From Rhizobiales bacterium UBA1912 (GTDB lineage: Bacteria; Pseudomonadota; Alphaproteobacteria; Rhizobiales; Devosiaceae), in contig DDGC01000002.1 in assembly GCA_002337455.1 (NCBI GenBank), positions 241,864-305,863 on the forward strand: a DNA stretch of 64,000 bases, read 5' to 3'. Of this stretch, positions 7,834 through 15,808 are shown one piece after another (position 1 is the first letter of the stretch; each line of letters starts with the position of its first letter). The notes under the pieces were generated by a model. The model made no database searches. It had not been told where the DNA came from and saw only the letters and a list, made by a program, of their open reading frames with translations. The translations under genes were made by a program, and so were the position numbers.

Positions 7834-9669
7834 ATGTCGCTTTTTTCCAACGCTACGGCCCTTGATGCTGCGCCGGCCGGCGGGCTGGATATTCTGCGAT
7901 CGGTGTTCGGGCTGGATGCGTTCCGCGGGCAGCAGCAGGACGTTGTCGAGCACGTGATGGGCGGCGGCGATGCCGTCGTTCTGTTCCCCACCGGGGCGGG
8001 GAAGTCGCTGTGCTACCAGATCCCGGCGATCGGGCGGCGCGGCGTGGGTGTTGTCATCTCCCCGTTGATCGCCCTGATGCGCGATCAGGTCGAAGCGCTC
8101 AAGCAGGCTGGCGTCAGGGCCGCTGCGCTCAATTCTTCGCTTTCGCCGGACGAAAACCGCAGCGTGCGGCAGGCGCTGCGCGATGGTGAGTTGGACCTTC
8201 TCTATGTCGCGCCCGAGCGGTTGGCGGCGGCAGGATTTCTCGAACTCCTGGCCAGCGTCGAGATCGGGCTGTTCGCCATCGACGAAGCCCATTGCGTAAG
8301 CCAGTGGGGCCATGATTTCCGGCCCGAATATCGCGAGCTGGCCAAGTTGCGTGAATTGTTTCCCCATGTGCCGCGCGTGGCGCTGACGGCAACGGCGGAC
8401 CCCACGACACGGGCCGACCTGATCGAGCGGCTGGGGCTTGAGGAGGCGCAGCTTTTCATATCGAGCTTTGATCGTCCCAATATCGGCTATTCGATTGTCG
8501 AGCGCGCCAATGCGCGGACGCAACTGCTCGATTTTCTGGGGCGCCATAAAGGCGAAAGCGGCATCGTCTATTGCCTGTCGCGCGCCAAGGTCGAGGCGAT
8601 TGCCCAGTTTCTCAATGAGAAGGGCATCCCTGCCCTGCCTTATCACGCCGGACTGGATGCCGGTGTGCGGGCGCGCAATCAGGATGCGTTCTTGAAGGAA
8701 GACGCCGTGTGCCTTGTAGCGACCGTGGCGTTCGGGATGGGGATCGACAAGCCCGATGTGCGCTATGTGGCGCATATGGATTTGCCCTCATCGATCGAAG
8801 CCTATTATCAGGAAACGGGTCGGGCCGGGCGCGACGGGCAGCCCTCGGAAGCCTGGATGTGCTACGGGCTGTCCGATGTGAGCCAACGGCGGCGGATGAT
8901 CGCCGAAGGCAATGCGCCCGACGAAATCAAGCGGCTGGAAAATACCAAGCTCAGCGCCTTGCTTGGTGTGTGCGAGACGGCAGGCTGCCGGCGGCAGGCG
9001 GTTCTCTCCCATTTCGGGGAGCAGCATCCGGGCAGTTGCGGCAATTGCGACACCTGCATCACCCCGGTGGACAGTTGGGACGGCACCGAGGCTGCCAACA
9101 AGGTGATGTCGTCGATCTATCGCACCGGGCAGCGATTCGGTTCGGCGCATGTGATCGATGTTGTGATGGGCAAGGCCACCGAGAAGGTGGAGAAGTTCAG
9201 GCACCAGCATCTGCCGGTTTTCGGTGTCGGACAGGACATCTCGGTCAAGACCTGGCGCTCCGTTGTGCGGCAGTTGACCGCCATGGGTTTGGTGCATGTG
9301 AACCACGAGGCCCATGGCGCGCTCTATCTCGACGAGGGTGCGCGGGCTGTGTTTCGGGGCGAGCGGACCGTCATGCTGCGGCGTGACCCCGAACGCAAGA
9401 AATCGGACACCAATCGCGCGTTGGGCGCCGGCGAAGCGCTGTCTCCCGAAGCTGAAGCTGTGTTCGAGCGGCTCAGGCGCAAGCGCCGCGAGATCGCCTC
9501 GGCGCAGGGTGTGCCGCCCTATGTGGTGTTTCAGGACACAACGCTGCGGGCCATGGCGCAGCGCAAGCCCGGAACGCTGGACGAATTGCGCGCTCTGCCG
9601 GGGGTGGGCGACGCCAAGCTGGAACGGTATGGCGCGGACTTTCTGACAGCGATTGCCAGTGCGGGCTAG
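7834..9669 (+). CDS. recQ: ATP-dependent DNA helicase RecQ
   Basis: 611 residues. SF2 helicase for recombination and fork repair. Walker A PTGAGKS at 52-58, motif II DEAH in IDEAHCVSQWGHDFRPEY, motif VI ETGRAGRDGQPS, then a four-cysteine zinc module (CETAGC ... CGNCDTC), an RQC winged helix, and an HRDC domain at the C-terminus (KPGTLDELRALPGVGDAKLERYG). The ATG at 7834 is preferred to an in-frame TTG at 7825. Chromosomal housekeeping gene between catabolic loci. Confidence 0.97.
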   Translation: MSLFSNATALDAAPAGGLDILRSVFGLDAFRGQQQDVVEHVMGGGDAVVLFPTGAGKSLCYQIPAIGRRGVGVVISPLIALMRDQVEALKQAGVRAAALNSSLSPDENRSVRQALRDGELDLLYVAPERLAAAGFLELLASVEIGLFAIDEAHCVSQWGHDFRPEYRELAKLRELFPHVPRVALTATADPTTRADLIERLGLEEAQLFISSFDRPNIGYSIVERANARTQLLDFLGRHKGESGIVYCLSRAKVEAIAQFLNEKGIPALPYHAGLDAGVRARNQDAFLKEDAVCLVATVAFGMGIDKPDVRYVAHMDLPSSIEAYYQETGRAGRDGQPSEAWMCYGLSDVSQRRRMIAEGNAPDEIKRLENTKLSALLGVCETAGCRRQAVLSHFGEQHPGSCGNCDTCITPVDSWDGTEAANKVMSSIYRTGQRFGSAHVIDVVMGKATEKVEKFRHQHLPVFGVGQDISVKTWRSVVRQLTAMGLVHVNHEAHGALYLDEGARAVFRGERTVMLRRDPERKKSDTNRALGAGEALSPEAEAVFERLRRKRREIASAQGVPPYVVFQDTTLRAMAQRKPGTLDELRALPGVGDAKLERYGADFLTAIASAG

Positions 9670-9739
9670 ATCACCGACACTACGGCTTGAATACAGTCAT
9701 GCCGCATGTTTTCCCGGCGCATCAGGCAAAGCCAGTACA

Positions 9740-10201
9740 ATGACCGAAATCGACAGGATCGACCGCCGAATTCTCATGGAGCTTCAGCGCGATGGGCGGA
9801 TCACCAATTCCGAACTCGCCCAAAGGGTGGGGCTGGCGCCGACATCGATGAGCGACCGGATGCGGCGGTTGCAAAAGCAAGGCTATATCAAAGGATTCCG
9901 GGCTATCCTCGATGCCGACCAGATCGGGCTGGGGCTGCTGGTTCTCGTGGAAGTCTCGCTCGACAAGACGACGCCCGACATCTTCGAGAAATTTGCCGCT
10001 GCCGTGCGCAAGCAGCCCGAAGTGCTCGAATGTCATATGGTTGCAGGCGGGTTCGACTATCTGGTCAAGGCCAGACTGCCCGACATGGCGCGCTACAGGA
10101 CATTTCTGGGCGATGTGCTGCTGTCACTGCCCGGGGTGCGGGAAACACGGTCCTATCCAGTGATCGAAGAGGTCAAGGACGACGGCATCCTTCCACTCTG
10201 A
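9740..10201 (+). CDS. Lrp/AsnC family transcriptional regulator
   Basis: 153 residues. N-terminal HTH (IDRRILMELQRDGRITNSELAQRVGLAPTSMSDRMRRL) followed by a RAM/ASNC ligand domain; GGFDYLVKARLPDMARYRTFLGDVLLSLPGVRETRS is typical of Lrp-like amino acid-responsive regulators. It follows recQ by 70 bases and is convergent with the ArsR gene. Target genes are not evident here. Confidence 0.9.
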   Translation: MTEIDRIDRRILMELQRDGRITNSELAQRVGLAPTSMSDRMRRLQKQGYIKGFRAILDADQIGLGLLVLVEVSLDKTTPDIFEKFAAAVRKQPEVLECHMVAGGFDYLVKARLPDMARYRTFLGDVLLSLPGVRETRSYPVIEEVKDDGILPL

Positions 10202-10206
10202 AGGCG

Positions 10207-10530
10207 TCAGTCGGTCCCGTCCGCCTCCTCGTGTTCGGCGGCATGGATGATCATGTCGGACACGACATGGCGGATATGGTGGTCGTCGGCTTCGTAGTGA
10301 ACGTGCTTTGCGTGGCGCGTGCCCCGGACGAGGCGCGCGGCGCGCAGCAGTCGCAAATGGTGGCTGACGAGGGACTGGGACGCGTCGATCTTGCGGGCGA
10401 TATCGCCCACAGCCATGGGCTGATCGAGGCAGGCGAGCAGGATTTTGAGACGGGTGGGGTCACCGAGCAGCTTGAAGGTCTCGGCGACGACGAGGATTTC
10501 GGTTTCCGTGGGGCTTCGGCTATCGCTCAA
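10207..10530 (-). CDS. ArsR/SmtB family regulator with an alpha-5 type zinc site
   Basis: 107 residues; the start is a TTG at 10530 with GAGG five bases upstream. The winged helix (FKLLGDPTRLKILLACL ... SQSLVSHHLRLLRAARLV) is standard. The C-terminal helix contains D-x-H-x10-H-x2-E (within DHHIRHVVSDMIIHAAEHE), the alpha-5 metal-binding pattern of SmtB/CzrA Zn(II) sensors; the cysteine-based arsenic/cadmium alpha-3 motif is absent (PMAVGDI instead). No metal transporter is adjacent, so its target is unknown. Confidence 0.88.
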   Translation of the reverse strand: MSDSRSPTETEILVVAETFKLLGDPTRLKILLACLDQPMAVGDIARKIDASQSLVSHHLRLLRAARLVRGTRHAKHVHYEADDHHIRHVVSDMIIHAAEHEEADGTD

Positions 10531-10607
10531 AAGGGCCTCGTGCGGGCAGGATGGATCGTTGGCCCTATCCTATCCGGATTCTGCGGCGCATGCACAACGG
10601 GTTGGTT

Positions 10608-11384
10608 TTAGGGCGCCTCTGTGCCCAGCGCTTCGATCGCCTGATCGATCATGGTGCGCAGCATCTGGTCCTGCGTGCGCAGCAGAACAGCAACGGCGCG
10701 GGCGTCGCGCCCGAGGGGTGCGACAGTGCCCTGGTGAGTATAAAAATCGCCCGGTTCATGGTCGAGTTGCGGCTCCCAGACGATTGCCGCATCGAGCTCG
10801 TCAGCTTCCATCAGCGCTACCATGAGTTCGGGCCGGTCATAGGGCAGACGGCGGACACCATCGAGCGTTCCGGCAGCGATGGCGAGCATCAAGTCTTCGT
10901 CGATGGGAGTATAGAGCGGGACGCCCAGGCGAGTGCCCGGCGGCAGATCGGTCAGGCTTTCGATCTGTTCGTCGCGAGTCAGGAGGACGTACGGCGCCTC
11001 GAAATAGGGGCGCGACAGGGTCATCCAGTCGGCGGCCATTTCGCCGGGGATCAGCTGGACGCCCATGACGCCGACGCATTTTTCCGCGAGGTGAACCAGG
11101 ATGGCCGGCCAGATGCCTTCATTGTCGAGGAGGTCGATATTGACGTCCATTTCGACGATTTCCGGTTCGAGCAGGAGGATTTGCGCGAGTTCGGACGCAA
11201 CGGCCTTGTCGTGCTCGAGCGTCGGGCTGTTGGGCATGACGCAGAGCGGGAGCTTGTTTCCGAAATCCGGGCGGGTGCGGTTGTAGGACTCGACCGGTAC
11301 GAACGGTTGAGCAAGTGATGTCATTGGAAGCGCGACAACCAGCAGGCTTGCCATGCAGATGAAGCGTTTCAATACTCGGTCCAT
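10608..11384 (-). CDS. Exported family-3-like solute-binding protein, XoxJ/MxaJ-type, of the quinoprotein module
   Basis: 258 residues with a signal peptide (cleavage near SLA-Q, residue 25). The fold signals are of the type II periplasmic-binding class: LPLCVMPNSP, ESLTDLPPGTRLGVPLYTPIDEDLM, DAAIVWEPQLD. Such proteins (MxaJ, XoxJ) are encoded beside PQQ alcohol dehydrogenases and are thought to help activate or load the enzyme. It follows the PQQ dehydrogenase gene on the same strand after a hairpin, so expression may be lower. Role in this specific module is inferred from context. Confidence 0.72.
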   Translation of the reverse strand: MDRVLKRFICMASLLVVALPMTSLAQPFVPVESYNRTRPDFGNKLPLCVMPNSPTLEHDKAVASELAQILLLEPEIVEMDVNIDLLDNEGIWPAILVHLAEKCVGVMGVQLIPGEMAADWMTLSRPYFEAPYVLLTRDEQIESLTDLPPGTRLGVPLYTPIDEDLMLAIAAGTLDGVRRLPYDRPELMVALMEADELDAAIVWEPQLDHEPGDFYTHQGTVAPLGRDARAVAVLLRTQDQMLRTMIDQAIEALGTEAP

Positions 11385-11422
11385 GCCAACCTCAACTCTG
11401 TACGGCTTCCACTAACGGAAAA

Positions 11423-11444
11423 TGGGCCGGCGCAAGCCGACCCA
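11423..11444 (-). terminator. Hairpin after the PQQ dehydrogenase gene
   Basis: Nine-bp stem (TGGGCCGGC / GCCGACCCA, one wobble pair) closed by GCAA on the plus strand; on the minus strand it is followed by TTTT. Located between the PQQ dehydrogenase stop (11466) and the XoxJ-like gene, it could be a partial terminator or mRNA-end stabiliser. Confidence 0.55.
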
Positions 11445-11465
11445 TCAATTTGGTCTCCGACGCAA

Positions 11466-13160
11466 TCAGCCGCGATCGGGCAGCGCAAAGACGAGCACCG
11501 CATTGCCCGAGCTCGGACGCTTGATTTCGGGCGTTAGTTGGCTCGGAACGCTGGAAGACCAGGAATAGCCGCCCACGCCAACCGGCACCGCGACATACTG
11601 CTTGCCGTCGACCGCATAGGCGATCGGGTAGCCCTGCGCGGCCTGCGGAAGGCGGGTTTCCCAAAGCACTTCGCCGGTTTCCTCGTCCCATGCGTACATG
11701 TGACGATCCCAATCGCCGCCGAACACGAGGCCGCCGGCGGTCGTGAGCATTGCGGTGTTGGCGGGCGAGCGCGAGGGATTTTCCCAGAGCACTTCACCGG
11801 TATCGATGCTCATGGCAACGAAGCGGCCGATATTGTCCGGGCTGTCGGGATGAATCGCTCGGGTGCTGCCAACCTGACCGTTGCCACCGCCGCCTTCGAC
11901 CATCTCGACTTCACCATAGGTCATGCCTGTGTCGCAGTTGATGCTCATGGGGATGTATACGGCGCGGGTCTGCGGGCTGTAGGCGAGCGAGCGCCAGCTG
12001 CGGAAGCCGGTCGTGCTCGGGCACATGGTGATCGGTTCACCCAGTTCGGCAATCTTGCCTTCGCGGTAATTGGCGAACGTGCCTTCGTCGGTGATGTCGA
12101 TCTGATCCTGCCAGCCGAGGTCGAAGGCCGGATAGGGTTCGCCCGTCTCGCGGTTGCCGCGCCAGAGAATGGCCAGCTTGCCCATGTTGACGTAGGACGG
12201 CTCGCCGTCGATATCGACGAGGATATGCTCGAAGGCTTCGTCCATGTCGTTGGTTTCGCCCGGAATGTACTGGCGGAACCATTCGATTTCGCCGGTCTCG
12301 GGATCGAGCGCCAGCGTCGAGCTTGTATAGAGCGAAGCATCATCCTGGCCGCGGCTGACGCGGGCCCAGGGCTTGGCCTGCGATGACCCGATATAGACGA
12401 GATCGGCTTCGGGATCGTAGGAGGCCGATGTCCAGATGTCGCCGCCACCACGCAGAACGTAGGGCATGCCGCCCCAGGTATCTTCACCTTCGGGAGCATC
12501 TGAAACGGTGATGGTGCGCCAGGCTTCATCGCCGGTTTCGGTATCGAAGGCAGCGACGCCGCATTTGTCCGCGACGAAACCAAAGCAACCCATATAGCCG
12601 ACGATGACCTTGCCGTCGGCAATCACCGGAGCGGCGGTCACTGTCTTGCCTTCGCCTGCGACATCGGTTTCCCAGACGACCTGTCCTGTAACCGCATCAA
12701 GCGCGACAAGCCCCGCGTCGGGGGTCGCGAAGAAGACCTTGTCGCCGTAGATGGCCAGGCCACGGCTCATCATGCCGGGACGGAAGCCTTCGGGCATCTC
12801 GCGCCGGTACTCCCAGAGCAGATCGCCGGTCACGGCATCGAGCGCCTGGGCGATGCCATCGGGGTTGGCGAGATACATGACGCCGTCATAGACGATGGGC
12901 GCGGTTTCCTGCCAGCCGGGTTCCATCGACCAGCCCCATGCAAGGGTCAGATCGCTTACGGTGTCGCGATTGATTTCCTCGAGCGGGGAATAGCCCCAGC
13001 TGTCGAGCGCGCGCCGCCACAGCAGCCAGTCGCCGTCGGCGGGAGCGCTCAGCATTTCGTCGGTCACCGGTGTGAACGCATCGTCCTGCGCCCAGGCCGG
13101 GGCCGCCGTGCCGAGCACGGCCAGCAGCGCCGCTGCGCTGACAATCGATTTGAGCTTCAT
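11466..13160 (-). CDS. Periplasmic PQQ-dependent alcohol dehydrogenase-type quinoprotein
   Basis: 564 residues, signal peptide to about residue 24, then an eight-bladed propeller with W-motifs (DAVTGDLLWEYR, DAVTGQVVWETD, DTETGDEAWR, DPETGEIEWF, SIDTGEVLWENP, DEETGEVLWETR). DWLLWRRALDSWGYSPLEEIN is the typical start of PQQ methanol/ethanol-family enzymes. The adjacent-cysteine disulfide and the metal-binding Glu of methanol dehydrogenase are not seen; GSGN is replaced by GSSQAKPW (Gln261), and the catalytic-Asp region reads TNDMDEAF (Asp305/Asp307). It probably oxidises an alcohol and passes electrons to the cytochrome c encoded upstream. Substrate unknown. Confidence 0.85.
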   Translation of the reverse strand: MKLKSIVSAAALLAVLGTAAPAWAQDDAFTPVTDEMLSAPADGDWLLWRRALDSWGYSPLEEINRDTVSDLTLAWGWSMEPGWQETAPIVYDGVMYLANPDGIAQALDAVTGDLLWEYRREMPEGFRPGMMSRGLAIYGDKVFFATPDAGLVALDAVTGQVVWETDVAGEGKTVTAAPVIADGKVIVGYMGCFGFVADKCGVAAFDTETGDEAWRTITVSDAPEGEDTWGGMPYVLRGGGDIWTSASYDPEADLVYIGSSQAKPWARVSRGQDDASLYTSSTLALDPETGEIEWFRQYIPGETNDMDEAFEHILVDIDGEPSYVNMGKLAILWRGNRETGEPYPAFDLGWQDQIDITDEGTFANYREGKIAELGEPITMCPSTTGFRSWRSLAYSPQTRAVYIPMSINCDTGMTYGEVEMVEGGGGNGQVGSTRAIHPDSPDNIGRFVAMSIDTGEVLWENPSRSPANTAMLTTAGGLVFGGDWDRHMYAWDEETGEVLWETRLPQAAQGYPIAYAVDGKQYVAVPVGVGGYSWSSSVPSQLTPEIKRPSSGNAVLVFALPDRG

Positions 13161-13217
13161 TGTTTTATCTCCTCCACAATAGATGTCGTGCCGCTTCCCG
13201 AACCGGGATCGCCGTTT

Positions 13218-13667
13218 TCAGGGAGCGGCAATGGTGATGGATTGAAGGACCTCGGGATCGGGCGGCAGTTCGCCGTCCTCTGTCGCCGGGATGCCGTTTG
13301 CCGAAAGAATGTAGGCGACGATGTCGACATAGGTCTGGTCCGAGAGCGACCCGCCCATGCCCGCAGGCATGGTCGCCGAAATCACATTGAATTTGGCGCC
13401 GACGGTTTGCCCCACCCAGCCATATTTAAAGACCGACCCGGTGAGATCGGGCGCTGTCGAGAGGACAGAATGGAGATCCTCGCCATGACAGCTCGAGCAG
13501 TTGGCCATGTATTCATCTTGGCCGCGCTCGACTTGTTCAACGCCGATGGCGCCTCCCTCAAGCGCATGCTCCTGCGCCATTGCCGGCAGTGCCATGAAGG
13601 CTGCAAGCGCGAGTGCGCAACCAAAAGCTGTTTGCGGATGCTTGAGAGTTTGCACGGAGAACTCCAT
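13218..13667 (-). CDS. Periplasmic class I cytochrome c (electron acceptor of the quinoprotein)
   Basis: 149 residues; exported (signal peptide ending near AMA-Q, residue 31). One haem site CSSCH at 57-61; Met100 or Met104 in TMPAGMGG is the likely distal ligand. The single-haem layout between the ThuA-like gene and the PQQ dehydrogenase fits an XoxG/MxaG-like partner. The Shine-Dalgarno before the ATG at 13667 is weak, so the start could be slightly different. Confidence 0.88.
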   Translation of the reverse strand: MEFSVQTLKHPQTAFGCALALAAFMALPAMAQEHALEGGAIGVEQVERGQDEYMANCSSCHGEDLHSVLSTAPDLTGSVFKYGWVGQTVGAKFNVISATMPAGMGGSLSDQTYVDIVAYILSANGIPATEDGELPPDPEVLQSITIAAP

Positions 13668-13745
13668 TTATGCAGATGGGTAGAGCGTGGCGCGGACGGC
13701 CCGCCGGAGCGCCAACGGCGCATCCGGCAAGCGCACCCGGGAGGG

Positions 13746-14639
13746 TTATTCCTGACAGAAGGGCTCCTTGCCCATCACGCTGTCGATGCCGCCCAGCACG
13801 TGCTGACGCCAGTTCTCGTCTTCGAGAATTTCAAAGCTGTGGCCGAGCGTGGTGAGCCAGGCGCGGCCGCCGTCGTAATAGTGGCACCAGGACACCGGGT
13901 TGGTTTCGCCCATGCCCGGATTGCCGTAATAGCCGGCTGTTCCCTGCTCGCGCGACGCATTGTCGACGCTGAGCAGGATGCGAACATCGCTCAACCAACG
14001 CGGATCGGGGTTGAGGTTGTAGAACTCTTCATCGTTGAACTGAGTGCCCTCTGCCAGATGGGCGACCGAGACATCGCTCTCGCTTTCGACGATGACGGTG
14101 CCCGCCTGACGCGGACCGTGATCATAGAGCTGCGCGCCGAGAAGGCCCTCAAACCATGTCGAGTTGAAATTGGTGCCGAAAGCATTGTGGATACCCACAA
14201 AGCCACCACCGCCCTCGACGTAGATGCGCAGGGCCATCATGCCCAGGCTGGAAACCGCATCGCGCCCGGTGTTGAAGAACACGATGGCATCATAGGGACG
14301 AAGCCCAAATCCGCTTTCGAGATCGGCTGGATCCTGGCTGGCGGTGACCTCATAGCCCTGCTCCTCGAGCAGTGCGGTGAGCGCTTCAACGCCGGCGTCG
14401 CGGTTGTCGTGCGGGTTCACGCCCGTGGCGACGTGGGAGAAGATAAAGACCTTCCAGGGCTCTTCTTCACCTGACGTGCGATCGTACCAGGAATTGTAGC
14501 AGCTATCGTCGATGCTGCCGCAAAAGCCGTATTTTTCGAACGTGGTGTATTGCTCGGGCGTCTGCGCGAGAACGGGCATACCGGTCAATGCGGTCAGAAC
14601 CGCGGCGGCGCCTGCAAGGCGCGCGAATAGCTTGGTCAT
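13746..14639 (-). CDS. Exported ThuA-domain (GATase-1-like) protein of the quinoprotein operon
   Basis: 297 residues; ATG at 14639 has GGAGGAG upstream, and a signal peptide ends near VLA-Q (residue 25). The body is a ThuA fold: KVFIFSHVATGVNPHDNRDAGVEALTALLEEQGYEV, DAIVFFNTGRDAV, YVEGGGGFVGIHNAFG, PVSWCHYYDGGRAWLTTLGH. Four cysteines near both ends suggest disulfides. ThuA proteins are tied to sugar oxidation in several operons; here it is first in a thuA-cytochrome-PQQ dehydrogenase-XoxJ order, so the dehydrogenase substrate may be a polyol or sugar. Confidence 0.75.
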   Translation of the reverse strand: MTKLFARLAGAAAVLTALTGMPVLAQTPEQYTTFEKYGFCGSIDDSCYNSWYDRTSGEEEPWKVFIFSHVATGVNPHDNRDAGVEALTALLEEQGYEVTASQDPADLESGFGLRPYDAIVFFNTGRDAVSSLGMMALRIYVEGGGGFVGIHNAFGTNFNSTWFEGLLGAQLYDHGPRQAGTVIVESESDVSVAHLAEGTQFNDEEFYNLNPDPRWLSDVRILLSVDNASREQGTAGYYGNPGMGETNPVSWCHYYDGGRAWLTTLGHSFEILEDENWRQHVLGGIDSVMGKEPFCQE

Positions 14640-14743
14640 CTCTAAGTCTCCTCCAAAATCCTCGGTCGGGCTGCAGCAGCAGAGCGGCGATGGCCAGCCT
14701 CTGCGCCGGTTCGAGCAATCTGATCTCGATCCCCGCCGATTGA

Positions 14744-14768
14744 TTGCATGATAAAATCTGTCATGCAA
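14744..14768. promoter_or_regulatory. Inverted repeat upstream of the quinoprotein operon
   Basis: Perfect 8-bp arms TTGCATGA / TCATGCAA separated by 9 bases, about 105 bp before the ThuA-like gene start. Good candidate operator or activator site; no regulator gene in the operon. Confidence 0.5.
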
Positions 14769-14814
14769 GATTTAATATGAGACTTTGTATTTCATATGTT
14801 GATTTTGTTTTTGA

Positions 14815-14829
14815 TTGTCAAAATGACAA
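14815..14829. promoter_or_regulatory. Inverted repeat TTGTCA-N3-TGACAA
   Basis: Perfect 6-bp arms with an AAA spacer in the AT-rich patch between the ThuA-like gene (start 14639) and the GlcG-like gene (stop 14930). Together with the repeat at 14744-14768 it is all the structure I see in this 290-base gap. Confidence 0.4.
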
Positions 14830-14929
14830 ACACCAACGCACCCGACGCAGGGCACGTCCGGCTGGAAGTTGGTTTGCGCTGTCGGTTGCCGGCTCAAGGA
14901 CGTTGGCCGGAGAAGCCGCCGGCGGGCTG

Positions 14930-15346
14930 TTACGTCTGGACGATGCCGCCTGCCGCGAAATCGGCGACGATGCGCTCGGCCAGTACAGTCTCGGTGTCCT
15001 CGCGGGCGCCGCTCAGACCCATTGCGCCGAAGAAACCGCCATCACGCTCAAGCAGCACGCCGCCGCCAAGCGGCACCACATGGGGCAGATGGGCCAGGGG
15101 CATGCCCTCCTTGACGCGCCGGGAAAAGTCCGAGGTCGGCCTGCGAAACAGCGCCGCGCTGCGCGCCTTGGCCAGCGCCGCATCGACCGCTGCGGGAAAC
15201 GCGCCATCCATGCGCACCTGAATATGGGGCCAGCCGCCGTCATCGACGATGGCCACAGCCAGCTCGAGCCCCTCCTCGCGCGCATAATCCATTGCCGCCC
15301 TGGCGATGGCATCGGCCTGCGCGAATGTCAGCGTGCGCTTTTCCAT
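14930..15346 (-). CDS. GlcG/HbpS family heme-degrading-domain protein
   Basis: 138 residues. Family pattern: LTFAQADAIARAAMDYAREEGLELAVAIVDDGGWPHIQVRMDGA, AALFRRPTSDFSRRV, VPLGGGVLLERDGGFFGAMGLSG. The function of GlcG proteins is poorly defined; they often sit in glycolate or aromatic-acid operons. The start at 15346 is 2 bases past the aroQ stop, making it the last gene of the TRAP-aroQ operon. Likely cytoplasmic, as no signal peptide is seen. Confidence 0.82.
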   Translation of the reverse strand: MEKRTLTFAQADAIARAAMDYAREEGLELAVAIVDDGGWPHIQVRMDGAFPAAVDAALAKARSAALFRRPTSDFSRRVKEGMPLAHLPHVVPLGGGVLLERDGGFFGAMGLSGAREDTETVLAERIVADFAAGGIVQT

Positions 15347-15348
15347 GG

Positions 15349-15789
15349 TCAGTTCAAGAGGTCCTTGCGGGCGCACATGGCCTGCATCGCCACGCCGTAG
15401 CCGTCCGCACCCAGCCCCGCCATGACGGCCGTCGCGACCTTGGACACGTAGGAATGGTGATACATGGCCTCGCGTCGATGCACGTTGGTGATGTGGAACT
15501 CATAGATTGGTCCGGGAAACATCTTGAGCGCATCGAGCAGGGCCATCGATGTGAAGGTGAAGGCTGCCGGATTGATGATAATGCCCGCCGCCGCATCGAT
15601 CGCTTCGTGCACCCAATCGATCAGGCGTTCCTCGGAATTGGTTTGCCGGAACTCCACAGGACGGTCACCGGCGCTGGCGCGGCAGATCTCTTCGACCTGG
15701 CCGAGTGTGGTTGCACCGTAGAGCTCGGGTTCACGCAAGCCCAGCCGGTTCAGGTTGGGGCCATTGAGCACAAAAATAGGTTTGGTCAT
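15349..15789 (-). CDS. aroQ: Type II 3-dehydroquinate dehydratase
   Basis: 146 residues, normal for the dodecameric type II enzyme. LNGPNLNRLGLREPELYG carries the active-site Arg and Tyr loop; QTNSEERLIDWVHEA, NPAAFTFTSMAL and EFHITNVHRREAMYHHSYVS (catalytic His in FHITN) follow. Interconverts 3-dehydroquinate and 3-dehydroshikimate. Placement 19 bases after a TRAP permease and near an NAD-type shikimate dehydrogenase points to quinate/shikimate breakdown rather than biosynthesis. Confidence 0.93.
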   Translation of the reverse strand: MTKPIFVLNGPNLNRLGLREPELYGATTLGQVEEICRASAGDRPVEFRQTNSEERLIDWVHEAIDAAAGIIINPAAFTFTSMALLDALKMFPGPIYEFHITNVHRREAMYHHSYVSKVATAVMAGLGADGYGVAMQAMCARKDLLN

Positions 15790-15808
15790 TTACGCGAACT
15801 TTCGAAAA

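Noticed and set aside
15349..15789. aroQ and aroE as ordinary aromatic amino acid biosynthesis genes
   Set aside because: TRAP linkage, local GntR/TetR regulators and the NAD-type pocket in the dehydrogenase argue for catabolism.
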